Shown here: piece after piece, positions 1 to 9,900 of the stretch
Layout of the letters: every line of letters starts with the position of its first letter
Numbering within the stretch: position 1 is the first letter of the stretch
Source of the DNA: Polyangia bacterium
GTDB taxonomy: Bacteria > Myxococcota_A > Polyangia > Nannocystales > Nannocystaceae
Direction: 5' to 3'
NCBI GenBank assembly: GCA_030429545.1
Contig: JAUIFF010000021.1
Span: forward strand, 62,001 to 126,000
Length of the DNA: 64,000 nt
Notes under the pieces: model-generated
Told to the model about the DNA's origin: nothing
The model's database searches: none
Seen by the model: the letters and a program-made list of their open reading frames with translations, nothing else
Position numbers and translations under genes: made by a program

Positions 1-879
1 GCCTGGCAGGTGCGCGAAGGTCCAAAACAGGCCCGCATTGAGTTGCGGCAGCGGACGCTCGAGCACCCGTTGATCGATCCTGATGGGCGCTTTGTTCGGA
101 TCTCGCTCGGAGCTGCGGTTGCTGGGTTTGAACTGGCGGCAAAAAACCTCGGACTCGAGCTGCAAGCGCAACCCGCGGCGAAGGATGGGATTGCCGCCTG
201 GGTTGCCGCGTTGGCCCCGGCCGATGCTCCGCTGCCGGCCGGCGAGCAACATTGGCTATTTCAGTGTATGCACAAGCGTCGTACCCATCGCGGACAGCTC
301 GCAGCCCGGCCGCCGTCCGAACGACTGCTCGAACGCTTGCAGGCGATGGCTGCGGACCAGGGGTGTGGGCTTTGTCTGGTGAGCGGGCGAGCGCGGAATC
401 TGGTGGCGGCGACGATCGCCGAGGGGTTTGCCCGCCTAGATGTCGACGAGGCGATGCGAGCCGATGCCAAGCGCTGGCATTTTCCCGCTGCGGCGCCCCA
501 GCCCGTCGGTACGGCCCACTCGCCGATCGCCGCGAGTTTTGCCCACGACCCGGGCGATGGGGAGCTGCGGGCGGCCCACGGTGGTGATGAGATCCTCGCC
601 GGATCGCCCGTGTTGACCGTGCTGACGACTCCCGAGGATGGTCCGGGGGCATGGCACCAGGCCGGTATGGCATTGATGCACATACAGCTTCGTGGGCGTG
701 TCGACCACCTGTGGATGTCGCCGCTCAATGCACCGCTGTTTGAGCCAAGCCTGCGCCGGCGGCTGGCAACCATTTCGGGAGGGGTTCCACAGATGGTGTT
801 GCGCATGGGTCACGGGGGAGATGTGGCCCAACAACCGCGCCTGGGTGTCGACCGAGTTTTGACAATGATTGATGGCTAA
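1..879 (+). CDS. Acg-like nitroreductase-family protein, 5' end outside window
   Basis: The reading frame is open to the left edge, where it reads A-W-Q-V-R. This matches the QPW(x)VR segment near the start of Acg/Rv2032-type proteins of the nitroreductase superfamily, so the true start lies upstream; an internal GTG at 10 only mimics a start. Family-like segments are HKRRTHRG in the first third, an AWHQAGMALMHIQLRG helix, LWMSPLNAP, and a C-terminal PQMVLRMGHG stretch that in relatives lines the FMN site. Acg proteins are cytoplasmic, bind or sequester flavin, and often lack reductase activity; no activity can be inferred here. The 3' end overlaps the next lipoprotein gene by 8 bp, which suggests coupled translation. 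One copy of the TGYANNTRCA palindrome lies at 677-686. Family assignment is from remembered motifs. Confidence 0.65.
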   Translation, partial: AWQVREGPKQARIELRQRTLEHPLIDPDGRFVRISLGAAVAGFELAAKNLGLELQAQPAAKDGIAAWVAALAPADAPLPAGEQHWLFQCMHKRRTHRGQLAARPPSERLLERLQAMAADQGCGLCLVSGRARNLVAATIAEGFARLDVDEAMRADAKRWHFPAAAPQPVGTAHSPIAASFAHDPGDGELRAAHGGDEILAGSPVLTVLTTPEDGPGAWHQAGMALMHIQLRGRVDHLWMSPLNAPLFEPSLRRRLATISGGVPQMVLRMGHGGDVAQQPRLGVDRVLTMIDG

Positions 880-2167
880 CCGAATGCTGATACATCGAAA
901 ATTACACTCATATGTGCTCACCAGTGTGTTGACAATCGCCTGCGCGGCTGGTTGTGGGGGCTCGCAACCTCCAGCTACCGGGCAAAATAAACCGGCGACC
1001 GACAAGGTTGTTGCACCGGCGACCGACAAGGTTGTTGTTGCACCGGCGACCGACAAGGTTGTTGCATCGGCAACGGGAGGCACGGCCACCCCGCAGGTTG
1101 ACACGCCTCCCGTGCGCCAGCCTTCCAAACTGTGTGATGCTGTTGCCGCCCAGCCGGCTTCAAGGGCGTTGCTGCGGGACAATCCCCCCGCCCCCGGCGA
1201 TCTCGATGCCGAGTTGCGTGACCTCGTGATTGCGGAGTTGATCGCCGCCCACGATCGGACATTTCGCCGCAGCGACCACGCGTCGTTTGTCGCACTCGAT
1301 CGCAGCCAACCCGCGGGACTTGTCGAAGCCCATGACCTGGCGATGGCCTCGGTGATTGCCGGTTTTCGCGGGCACCTTGCCCTCGCCGCAGACCTCGAGC
1401 TCGGACTCGACAAACGCCGACAGGCGTGGGACGACGCCGCGTGTCTGTGGGAGGTTGCACTTGCTGGGATCGCCGCCGAGATACCGCAGGAGGGCGTGGA
1501 TGCCCAGCTCGGGGCCGAGGTCACCGCGGCATTTCAAAGCGGTCGCGCGGGCTTTGCCAAAAAAGATGCAGATACACGCGACCAGGTGGTGCTACCGGCC
1601 CGGCAAGCAATCGAAAAGCGACTGTATCGGGCGCTACACCGCCGGCTTTTACAGGCGGTGGCGCGCGCCGAGAAGGCGCCACCGACGGACCGCGAGCAGG
1701 CACTCAAAAAAGCCTTGCGCACGCTGGGCTACCTCGCCGATCGGATCGAAACAAAGAACACGCCTGGATTGCAGCGACTTCAAACGGCGTTGGCCCAGAC
1801 GACTGCGCCGACTGTCGAGGAGGTTCGTCGCGAACTCAACATCGCGTTTGCCAAACGCGCCCGCAAGTACTGCTCGGATGCCGTCGACCACCCCAAGCGC
1901 CCGCTGGCGTTGCGGTTGGCCAGCGCCGCTGAAGGGGCGACCTATGTCGAAGTGGTGATGCCCGACATGGCCCGCAAACTCGCCGACGAAGGTTTTGACG
2001 CGGCGGCGCACCGCGAGGCCTGGGACAACTTGCAGCAGGAACTGGCGGCGGACCCCGAGTCGGACCTGTCGGCGATTTCGCAGGAGCTGGTCCGCTGGAA
2101 CTGTGCATATCAACTGAAATTGGGGATCCGTGAGTGCACCTCGAGCAAGGATGAGCAGGCGAGCTAG
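872..2167 (+). CDS. Predicted lipoprotein of unknown function
   Basis: About 430 residues. It starts with a basic, hydrophobic signal ending in a lipobox (LTIACAAGC), so it should be a lipid-anchored envelope protein. ATG 872 is preferred; TTG 869 and ATG 884 are alternatives and all keep the signal. After the lipobox comes a short tandem repeat, PATDKVV three times, encoded by near-identical 24-27 nt units. The remainder is a soluble, mostly helical domain rich in Ala, Leu and charged residues, with no motif I recognise. The overlap with the preceding nitroreductase-like gene suggests one transcript. The function is unknown. Confidence 0.7.
   Translation: MANRMLIHRKLHSYVLTSVLTIACAAGCGGSQPPATGQNKPATDKVVAPATDKVVVAPATDKVVASATGGTATPQVDTPPVRQPSKLCDAVAAQPASRALLRDNPPAPGDLDAELRDLVIAELIAAHDRTFRRSDHASFVALDRSQPAGLVEAHDLAMASVIAGFRGHLALAADLELGLDKRRQAWDDAACLWEVALAGIAAEIPQEGVDAQLGAEVTAAFQSGRAGFAKKDADTRDQVVLPARQAIEKRLYRALHRRLLQAVARAEKAPPTDREQALKKALRTLGYLADRIETKNTPGLQRLQTALAQTTAPTVEEVRRELNIAFAKRARKYCSDAVDHPKRPLALRLASAAEGATYVEVVMPDMARKLADEGFDAAAHREAWDNLQQELAADPESDLSAISQELVRWNCAYQLKLGIRECTSSKDEQAS
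997..1071 (+). repeat. In-frame tandem repeat (24-27 nt unit) in lipoprotein gene
   Basis: The unit caccggcgaccgacaaggtt occurs three times in a row and encodes PATDKVV copies directly behind the lipobox. It behaves like a spacer that can grow or shrink by slippage. Confidence 0.75.
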
Positions 2168-2195
2168 CCTGCTGTCAAAATAGTTGAATAAGCAC

Positions 2196-3515
2196 CTACT
2201 GCGGCGTTGGAGGCGGCTGTTCAAACCCTTGGGTGATGTACACGCGGTCCTCGCCGGCACCCCAGGTCAGGAACATAAAGTCGCCCTTGAGCGGCTCGAA
2301 GTAGGCTCCCCACGGGCGCGGGAAGGTCGTGTAGAAATCCTTGCGGGTCTCGACCATGGGGTCGCCTAGGCCGTCGGCTTCGTAGACCGAGACGGTGTTG
2401 GTCGACCAATCCGAGACGATGATGTGGGGGCTATCAAACCCCGGTGAGCCCTCGGGCACATAGGCAAACCCTCCGGGCCCGTTGGGCAGGGACACGATTT
2501 TCGTGGGGTCTTGCAGGCTGTAACCTTCCCCATCGGGCATGTAGCCGACGTGGTACCAGTGCCCGCCAGCCCAGGTCATCACCCGTAAGCCGGCGGGGTC
2601 GTTGAAGTTGGGTGGGACAAAGCCAAGCCCGCTAACGCCCTGGTCTTCGTTGACCCCGAGGGGCTGCATGTCGGTTGTATTCCAGGCCATCATGGCGCCC
2701 GGGAGCAACTGGCTGACTTGGTTGGTGGGCCAATGGGTATAAAACAGGATACTCTGGGGACCGTAGGCGAGATTGGCGTCGACATACGGTGCATCTACAA
2801 GAGGTTCGGCCAATCCGTCCCAGCCGATGATGTTGCCACAGGGCCCACGGACCACACCGATGCGGTAAATCTTGCCCGAAGGTTGCTCCGACTCCCCGGC
2901 GATCAGCAGCGTGTTTTCGTCTTCGTGGTGGATTGTGCAACCGCCTAGGAGCGCTCCCTGGGGCATCCCCGGCACGGGCCCGAGGTCGTAGGTTGTGTAG
3001 AACTCCTCAAACTCGGGCGCGATGACGACTTCTTGACCGGCGGGGTTGGGGAGCTCGTCCTGGCAGGCGGGTACCCCCGTGTCGGAGTCGGTCTCGGTAT
3101 CGGTATCGCTGTCGGTCTCGGTTTCGCCAGTGTCGGTCGTGCCTTCGGTCGACGTGTTGTCTGTATCTACATCTGAATCGCCCTCGGTCGTGGTCGTCGG
3201 ATCGGGGTCGGTGGTTTGCGGGTCGGTGGTTTGGCTCGGGTCGGGATCTGTCGGGTCTGTCGGGTCTGTCGGGTCTGTCGTGGGTTGCTCGGTCGGGTCG
3301 ACAGAACCCGCACTCGGATCGTCGGTGGTCGCTCCGGTCGGATCGTCGGTTGCAGTTTGGGGGCCAGCCGAGCTCCCGGTTTGGCTGTCGGAAGCTTCGG
3401 ATTCGCCGGTTGTCGCCGACGTGGCATCGGTTTGTGTCTCGGCCGAGTTGTCGCCACTACAGGCCAGCGATGCACTCGCCGCAACCAATACCAACCGCCG
3501 CAATAATATGTCCAT
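2196..3515 (-). CDS. Lipoprotein with Thr/Asp/Pro linker and C-terminal folded domain
   Basis: 439 residues. ATG start, signal peptide and lipobox ASLACSG, so a lipid-anchored envelope protein. Residues about 25-155 form a linker of Thr, Asp, Pro, Ser and Glu with runs such as DPTDPTDPTDPD. This is the Nannocystaceae style of lipoprotein, also seen at 24596, 25655, 29433, 43855 and 45197. The C-terminal 280 residues form a globular domain with two aromatic-rich repeats (HWYHVGYMPDG, WGAYFEPLKGDFMFLTWG) that suggest a beta-propeller or similar all-beta fold. No catalytic motif is visible. The function is unknown; a surface-exposed binding or sensory role is an inference. Two TGYANNTRCA palindromes (2790, 3162) lie in the gene. 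Confidence 0.75.
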   Translation of the reverse strand: MDILLRRLVLVAASASLACSGDNSAETQTDATSATTGESEASDSQTGSSAGPQTATDDPTGATTDDPSAGSVDPTEQPTTDPTDPTDPTDPDPSQTTDPQTTDPDPTTTTEGDSDVDTDNTSTEGTTDTGETETDSDTDTETDSDTGVPACQDELPNPAGQEVVIAPEFEEFYTTYDLGPVPGMPQGALLGGCTIHHEDENTLLIAGESEQPSGKIYRIGVVRGPCGNIIGWDGLAEPLVDAPYVDANLAYGPQSILFYTHWPTNQVSQLLPGAMMAWNTTDMQPLGVNEDQGVSGLGFVPPNFNDPAGLRVMTWAGGHWYHVGYMPDGEGYSLQDPTKIVSLPNGPGGFAYVPEGSPGFDSPHIIVSDWSTNTVSVYEADGLGDPMVETRKDFYTTFPRPWGAYFEPLKGDFMFLTWGAGEDRVYITQGFEQPPPTPQ

Positions 3516-3546
3516 TTGGACATGTTATTCGGATTCGCCGGCTAGC

Positions 3547-4092
3547 TCAATCCGCAGCTTGCTTGGGGTCTTCGCGTTCGTGGCGAATCCGCGGCAGCAA
3601 CTCGACAAAGTTGCAGGGCCGGTGGCGGTGGTCGAGTTGCTGTAACAGGATTTTGTCCATGGCTAAACGGACAGCTCCGGTCGAGCCCGGGAGGACAAAC
3701 ACGTAGGTCGTGCCACACAGCGCAGCACATGCCCGGCTTTGAATCGTCGAGGTGCCGATCTCTTCGTAGCTCAGCTGGCGAAACAACTCGCCAAATCCCG
3801 GGATGGCCTTGGTTGTGAGCGGCTCGACGGCTTCTGGGGTGACATCCCGCGGGGTGACCCCGGTGCCGCCAGTGGTGATCACCACATCGATACCCGGGTC
3901 GGCGATGAAGTCCGCGAGACGCTGACCGATTTGCTGGCGATTGTCGGTGACGACTTCGCGGGAGATGACGTTGTGGCCGGCCGCGGCCAGACGGTCTTCG
4001 GCGAGTTTGCCCGAACGATCGGTTTGCAAGGTGCGGGTGTCCGAAACCGTCAAGATCGCGACATTGACAGGAATGAAGGCTCGCTCGCTCAC
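3547..4092 (-). CDS. moaB: Molybdenum cofactor biosynthesis protein MoaB/Mog family
   Basis: About 181 residues. Members bind molybdopterin and adenylate it before metal insertion; some MoaB proteins are inactive paralogues. Diagnostic segments are VAILTVSDTRT near the N-terminus, VITTGGTGVTPRDVTPEA (the cofactor-binding loop) and the PGFGELFRQLSYEEIG segment. GTG 4092 is chosen because it begins VSERAFIP, just ahead of the first beta strand; the longer frame to 4140 adds an unlikely Cys-rich leader. It stands alone, convergent with nothing, and its start faces ychF about 120 bp away. The rhodanese-MoeB protein at 10348 is a plausible pathway partner. Confidence 0.88.
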   Translation of the reverse strand: MSERAFIPVNVAILTVSDTRTLQTDRSGKLAEDRLAAAGHNVISREVVTDNRQQIGQRLADFIADPGIDVVITTGGTGVTPRDVTPEAVEPLTTKAIPGFGELFRQLSYEEIGTSTIQSRACAALCGTTYVFVLPGSTGAVRLAMDKILLQQLDHRHRPCNFVELLPRIRHEREDPKQAAD

Positions 4093-4211
4093 GCGCCCAC
4101 TGTAGCAGCAGTCGAACGGGCAGGCCGCGGGAGTCACCACACATCACAATCGCCCGGACGCTGGCCGCGAGGCGAGGGATTTGCCACCAACCTGTGGTAC
4201 CAGCGGTCGCC

Positions 4212-5318
4212 ATGGCCCTCGCAGTCGGAATTGTCGGACTCCCCAACGTCGGGAAATCAACCCTGTTCAACGCCCTATCTGACGCTGGGGCACAGTCGGC
4301 CAACTACCCGTTTTGCACGATCGAGCCCAACGTCGGCATGGTGCCGGTGCCCGATCCCCGGCTCGATGCGCTGGTCAAGGTTGTCGAGCCCAAAAAGGTT
4401 GTGCCAACCACGATCGAGTTTGTCGACATCGCCGGGCTGGTCAAGGGGGCGAGCCAGGGCGAGGGCTTGGGCAACCAGTTTCTCAGCCACATTCGCAACG
4501 TCGATGCGATTGTCCACGTGGTCCGCTGTTTTGAGGACGATAACATTGTGCATGTACACGGTGGTATCGACCCGACCGGCGATGTCGAGGTGATCCACAC
4601 CGAGTTGCTGTTGCGCGACATGCAGTCGGTCGAGACCCGGCTCAACCGCGCCCGCAAAAACTCCAAAAGCGGGGATAAGGTCGAAAAACAGGCTGTCGCG
4701 ACCTGCGAGAAGTTGCTGGCGGCCATGGAAGGTGGCACCGGCGTGCGTGGGATTGAGCTCGACGATGCCGACCACGTGGTGGTTCGCGACCTGGCTCTGT
4801 TGACCGCCAAACCGGTGCTCTATGCCGCCAACGTGGCCGAGGACCAACTCGCGGCCGGGATTGCCGGCGAGGATCCGCAGGTCGCCAAGCTTCAACAGTT
4901 GGCCGCGGCTGAGGGCGCCGAGGTGGTGGTTGTATCAGCATCTATCGAGGCCGAACTCGCGGGTCTGTCTGAGGAAGACCGCGCCGAATTTTTGGAGGGC
5001 CTAGGTACCGATGAGCCCGGGCTCAACCGGCTGATTCGCAAGGCCTACGACCTCCTCAACCTGATCACCTACTTCACTGCTGGCAAGCAGGAGGCCCGGG
5101 CGTGGACGATTCGCCGCGGGACCCTGGCGCCACAGGCCGCGGGCAAGATTCACACCGATTTTGAGCGCGGGTTTATCCGTGCCGAGGTGATGCACTGGCA
5201 ACAGCTGGTCGACTTAGGGTCGGAGGCGGCGGTGCGGGCCAAGGGGCTGCTGCGGGTCGAGGGCAAGGAATACACGGTTGTCGACGGTGATGTGATGCAC
5301 TTTCGGTTTAATGTGTAG
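4212..5318 (+). CDS. ychF: Ribosome-associated ATPase YchF/OLA1 family
   Basis: 368 residues, close to the 363 of E. coli YchF. YchF is a cytosolic Obg-related P-loop NTPase that prefers ATP, binds ribosomes and influences the stress response. Visible motifs are the P-loop GLPNVGKST at residue 8, the switch region NYPFCTIEPNVG, the DIAGLVKGAS G3 motif, the NVAE base-recognition motif (the NxxE that replaces NKxD and gives ATP preference), and the C-terminal TGS domain (TAGKQEARAWTIRRG). ATG 4212 is chosen because it gives MALAVGIVGLPNVG, the standard YchF N-terminus; the upstream extension is not conserved. It appears monocistronic. Confidence 0.95.
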   Translation: MALAVGIVGLPNVGKSTLFNALSDAGAQSANYPFCTIEPNVGMVPVPDPRLDALVKVVEPKKVVPTTIEFVDIAGLVKGASQGEGLGNQFLSHIRNVDAIVHVVRCFEDDNIVHVHGGIDPTGDVEVIHTELLLRDMQSVETRLNRARKNSKSGDKVEKQAVATCEKLLAAMEGGTGVRGIELDDADHVVVRDLALLTAKPVLYAANVAEDQLAAGIAGEDPQVAKLQQLAAAEGAEVVVVSASIEAELAGLSEEDRAEFLEGLGTDEPGLNRLIRKAYDLLNLITYFTAGKQEARAWTIRRGTLAPQAAGKIHTDFERGFIRAEVMHWQQLVDLGSEAAVRAKGLLRVEGKEYTVVDGDVMHFRFNV

Positions 5319-5397
5319 ACGGCCGCGTCGCCCATGACACTCCGCAGCTTAGAAACTCGTTGCGGATACACCTAAAATCGGCACCGCGATCCGCCCG

Positions 5398-6723
5398 CTA
5401 AAACCGTGCGCGAACACTGGCGACGGCATGCCAAAATGTCGGTAACCCCGAGCTGACTTCGATCCCCTCGTCGCGCCCGGCCATGTCGATGAGGCCGATC
5501 GGGGCCCCGGCGTTGAGGTCGGGATGCTTGGCCGCGATGACGACGTGGTAGCTGTATACCCAGCGAAATTCGAAGCCGACCGCGACGTTTGGATGGGGGT
5601 AAAATCCGAGGCCGCCGAGCAGTGGAATGCCGATGCCGTGGAAGTCGAGGCGCAATGGCCCGCCCACGGTTTCGTATTTGTTGCGCCACAGCTGGTAGTC
5701 GAAGGCGGTACCGACGTAGGCAGACACGCGGCCGCGCGGGACCACGTGGAGACGGACCGCCGGGCCGACATTGAGCACCCGCATTTTGGCCGTGCCGAGC
5801 ACGAGGCTTGCCACGTCGAAGTCGGTGCCGATGTAGCTGGCGTTTTCAACGAGCAGTTCCTGTAGGCGACCGCTGTCGATACCGTAGAGGTCGACGACGT
5901 TGCGGCCGCTGTAGGCCCGGGGGCCCATGGTTGCCCACTGGACTTCTAAACCAAAGTCGGCAAAGCCAAAGATGTTGCCGCCCAAAAATCCCCCGAGTGA
6001 GAGGCCGGGCTTGGCGTAGTGGCCTCCTTGGCCCTTGCATATGCGTTTGAAGCACCCCGCGGCGCCGATTTTGAACTCGCCAATGAGCCCGCGGTGCTTG
6101 AACACCTTGCGCTTTTTCTTTGGCTTCGTTGTATCTTCATCGGTCTCGGGTGGCGTGTCTTCGGGTTTTGGTCTGTTTGTCGGAGGCTGCTCGGGGGCCG
6201 GGCCCTCGGGTTGTGCCTGTGGCTCCGGTGTGGGGGCGACCGGCTCGGGCTCCGGTGGGGCCTCAAAGTCGGAGCGGGGCGCCTTGGAAGAGGTCGCTTG
6301 CGGCGGCGGTTCGACGATGGGCGCTTGGGTGGCGGGACTTGCGGGCGCCGGTTGGGTCGGAACCGAAGGTTTCGCGGAGGGCTTGGCTACCGGTTTGGCG
6401 GGTGGCGTCGCACTTGGCTTGGCGGGCTGGACCGGTTGGGTCGGCTTTGCCGGGCTCGTCGGTTGTTTGGTTGCTGGCTTGGCAGGTTGCGTTGGTTTGA
6501 CGGGGGTGCTCGGCTGTGTCGGGGGCGCTTTTGGCTGTGTCGGCGGGCTGGGCGGCGGATCGGCGCCGGGCTCGGGAGGCAGTGTGGGGCTGCGTTCAGG
6601 TGGCAGCGTGGGCGGGGGGCCCGGATCCTGGGCCGAGGCAGTACCGGCGCTCGCCAAGCCCGCCACAAGTGAAAACACCAGGATGCGGGAGAATCTCGTG
6701 GCCGACCGACACAGCATGCTCAT
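5398..6723 (-). CDS. Outer-membrane-type protein with long proline-rich periplasmic segment
   Basis: About 441 residues. Signal peptide with cleavage after ASAGTASA (ATG 6723; ATG 6717 is also possible and the GTG at 6741 less so). Residues about 30-210 are Pro/Ala/Lys/Thr/Gln-rich with repeats such as KPTQPAKPA, resembling the extended periplasm-spanning arm of TonB-like proteins. The C-terminal 220 residues alternate aromatic and small residues and end in ASVRARF with terminal Phe, the usual last-strand signal of an outer-membrane beta-barrel. A conserved pair of Cys (CFKRICKGQ) precedes the barrel. No family was recognised; a structural or porin-like role is inference. Confidence 0.7.
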   Translation of the reverse strand: MSMLCRSATRFSRILVFSLVAGLASAGTASAQDPGPPPTLPPERSPTLPPEPGADPPPSPPTQPKAPPTQPSTPVKPTQPAKPATKQPTSPAKPTQPVQPAKPSATPPAKPVAKPSAKPSVPTQPAPASPATQAPIVEPPPQATSSKAPRSDFEAPPEPEPVAPTPEPQAQPEGPAPEQPPTNRPKPEDTPPETDEDTTKPKKKRKVFKHRGLIGEFKIGAAGCFKRICKGQGGHYAKPGLSLGGFLGGNIFGFADFGLEVQWATMGPRAYSGRNVVDLYGIDSGRLQELLVENASYIGTDFDVASLVLGTAKMRVLNVGPAVRLHVVPRGRVSAYVGTAFDYQLWRNKYETVGGPLRLDFHGIGIPLLGGLGFYPHPNVAVGFEFRWVYSYHVVIAAKHPDLNAGAPIGLIDMAGRDEGIEVSSGLPTFWHAVASVRARF

Positions 6724-6984
6724 ACGTAGTGCACCCAACACCCGGATTGGATCAGATCGAGCAAAAGTTTTCTAGATCGTGGTCCGGTGCCGAGCCGACG
6801 TTGTACCACCCATGGTTGTGGCGAGCCATCGCAGATTTCGCGCATATGTGCGACGGGATATATCGCCCGCGATTGGTTTGCATAGGCAACGTGAGCGCCG
6901 CAGTATATGCGCATACACTAAATCCAGAGGCTACTACCCGCGCCACTACCTGTAGTTGTTGATTGTACAATTTGTTGAGGGTGG
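6724..6984. other. Intergenic region with short palindromes
   Basis: This 261 bp gap lies upstream of the outer-membrane protein and downstream of the kinase gene, and it is more A+T-rich than its surroundings. It holds the perfect palindrome TATGCGCATA at 6906-6915 (flanks nearly symmetric, and one mismatch from the window-wide TGYANNTRCA element), the imperfect palindrome CGCATATGTGCG at 6841-6852, and ATTGTACAAT near 6962. These could be operator sites for the outer-membrane gene. No terminator with a T-run was found. Confidence 0.4.
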
Positions 6985-9900
6985 TCAGTCGCTCGATTGC
7001 ACCCGCGACAGGCCGTGGTCGCAGGCGAGGACCAAAAACGAGTTGCCGATTTGCTCAAATACCTCGCGCCCGCGGGTGTAGGCGGCAATCGCCAGCTCCC
7101 GTTCTTGTTGCCGGGCAAACGCATGGCCGAGGGCCAGCAGGCTGCGGCCATTGCCGAGTTGATCGCCGACCGCGGCAAAGCCTGCACGTGACTCTTCAAA
7201 CAGCAAAACCGCACGCTCGAGATTTTTGTCGTCGAGGTGGCTGTGCCCGAGGTTGAGCAAAACCCCCGCCCGCCCCTGCGGATCTTGCAAGTCGTCGTGG
7301 AGGGCGAGCGCCTGTTGGCCATAGCGGATCGCAAGTTCAAAGTCGCCTTCGCGGCGGGCCAAAAATGCCAGGGTGTCAAGAGCGCCGGCCCGGGTTCGCA
7401 GGCTGCGGCTACGAACACTGGCTTGGACGGCGCGCTGGGCCTGTTTGCGGGCACGGGTAAAGTCGCCGCTGCGGACCAAGACATCGGCATGCAGTGCCCA
7501 GCCGAGGCCCCAGCGGGGGTCGGAGCTCGGGAGCGCGAGCTTGCGAAGTGCTTGCTCATACAACTCTAATAGGCGCACGGCCTGCCCGGGCTCGCCGCAA
7601 CGGTGGCGGTGGCGGGCGGCAGCAAGTAGCGCCTTGGATGCTGCTTCGTATTGTTCGGCGGCCAGTAGGTGGCCGGCGAGCCGCTCGGCCGTGACCGATG
7701 TATCAGCATAGTTTTCGAGTTTGATCGCCGCGGCACAGGCGAGGTGGTGCTCGGCGAGCCGGCCGTGTTTACGCGCCGACCGCAACAGGCATTCGCGGAG
7801 CATGGGGTGGGCAAAGCGAAGCCCATGGGCCTGGGCGGTGACGAGGTGGGCTGCCCGCAGGCGTTCGACCAGGTCTTCGGGGTAGGCGAGTCGGGCCGCG
7901 GCACAGGAGCGTTGCAGCTGCTTGGCCGAAAACTCCTGACCCATGGTGGCGGCCAACTCGAGGATTTCCCGGGGCAGGTTGTGGCGATCGAGCCGCGACA
8001 GCCACAGGGCATGGAGGTCGTCGGGAAAGCCGATGGTAGTGCCGCGGGCGAGGACAAACCCCTGTGGCCCGGGGTGCAACAGGCCGCGGTCGATCCAGTC
8101 GCCGATGAGTGCCGTGGCCAGCATCGGGTTGCCGGCGACCTTGTCGACCACGCGTTTGTGGAGCGGCGGCTCTAGGTCGAGTAGCTGCGAGACCAGTTGC
8201 TCGGTCTCGCCACGGGTCAGCGGGTGCACCGGAATGGTCGTGGCGCGTGGGTGTTGGCAAAGTCGGGTAATCAGGGCGTCGGTGCCCGGACGCTCGCCGA
8301 GGGATTCGTCGCAACAGGTCAGGATAAACAGCAGCGGGCAGGGTTCGGCGAATTGTTGCTGCAGCATGTAATTGACAAACTCGACGCCGTCGTGGCCGTA
8401 GTGGGCATCGTCGAGCCACACGATCACCGCGCGGTCGCGGGTGAGGCGTTGCAGCAGCTTGGCCATCAAGCGCCGGCGATCGTCGGGCCGGGCGCGGTAG
8501 ACCGAGGCCTGTTCGTCGCCAGAAACCGGCGAGGCCAGCAGTAAAAAGTCACAGGCTTCTTCGAGGGTGGCAAGGTCGTGGATCCCGAGGCGGGCGAGTA
8601 GCTTGCCGACCCGGAGTTTGATCGACCAGCGGCGTAGCCCGACGCAGCGAAAGTGGTCGGCGAGCATCCGCGGAAGCCCCGTGTCGGAACGGCCTTCGCT
8701 GTCGTGGGCGGCCCGCAAAAACGTGGCCACCCCGGCCTCGTGGGACCGCTCGCACAGCCAACTCGCAAGCCGGCTTTGTCCGAGGCCGGCGGCCCCGCGC
8801 AGCACCAAAGCTTGTGGTGTGCCCGTTGTATGTACATTTCTAAGGGCCTGCCAAAGTTGCTCTCGTTCGCTGTTACGACCGATAAACGGAACTCTCCGTA
8901 GGTGAAACAGGCCGAGGCCAGCACCGGCGAGGCCAGGTGGGGGCGGGGCTTCCTCCTCGGGACAGCCCGGATCGGGCGTGCGGACAACGACCCGAGAACG
9001 GAGGTCGAGGGCCGGCTCGATCAGGGCATTTTTTGGCGGCGAACCATCGAGTGAACGTGTGATCTCGTCGCTCGACTCGCTGAGTTTGCGCCGGCTCGGC
9101 GCCTTCGGGGCCGGGCCAACCACGGTGTCGGGCTCCTCCGGTTCGACCGGCATCGGCCGGATCACGGTGACCGGTTCGGCGGGATCACCCAGGGCTAAAA
9201 ATGCGTGAAGAGCATCACTGGCCCGCTGAAACCGACGACTCGGTTGCTTGTCGAGCATGCCCCCGAGCCAACTTTCGAGGTCGGGCGGCACGTCGACGAT
9301 CGGCTGGAGTTTGGGCAGGGGCAAGTCGAGGTGTTGGCGGCCGATGCTTCGCGCCGACTTACCGTCAAACGGGCGCGAGCCACAGACCAACTCCCAGGCC
9401 AGGATTCCGAGGGCGTAGAGGTCGGTCCACGGGCCGTAGTCCCGCCAATGCCCGCACAGCTGCTCGGGCGCCATATACCAGGGGGTTCCCCGGGCCTGCT
9501 CGACGGTCCCGTGGGGCGAGGCGCCAGTCGAGCACGGCTGTTGGCGATCGACCGCGTGAACCAGGCCAAAGTCGGTGAGTTTGAGGTTGGGCCGCGGGTC
9601 TTCGGTGCTGCCGAGCAGGACGTTGCCGGGCTTGATGTCGAGGTGGATGAGGCCACGCGAGTGGGCGTGGGCCAGGGCCCGCAACAGGGCGGTGACGATC
9701 CGGCGAAAGTCGTACCAGGTGAGCGGCGGCGTGAGGGAGTCGAGCGACCCGCGCGACGCGTATTCCATCACGAGGTAGGGACTGCCAGCCACCAACGAGC
9801 CGTTGGCACGTTCGGCCATTTCGTCGCTGACAAACCCGTGGTCAAACAACATGATGATGCCCGGGTGGGTCAGCCCAGCCACGGCCTCGACCTCGCGCAG

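Noticed and set aside
436..1524. 362-residue minus-strand frame
   Set aside because: Antisense to two plausible genes and of low-complexity Ser/Arg/Ala composition.
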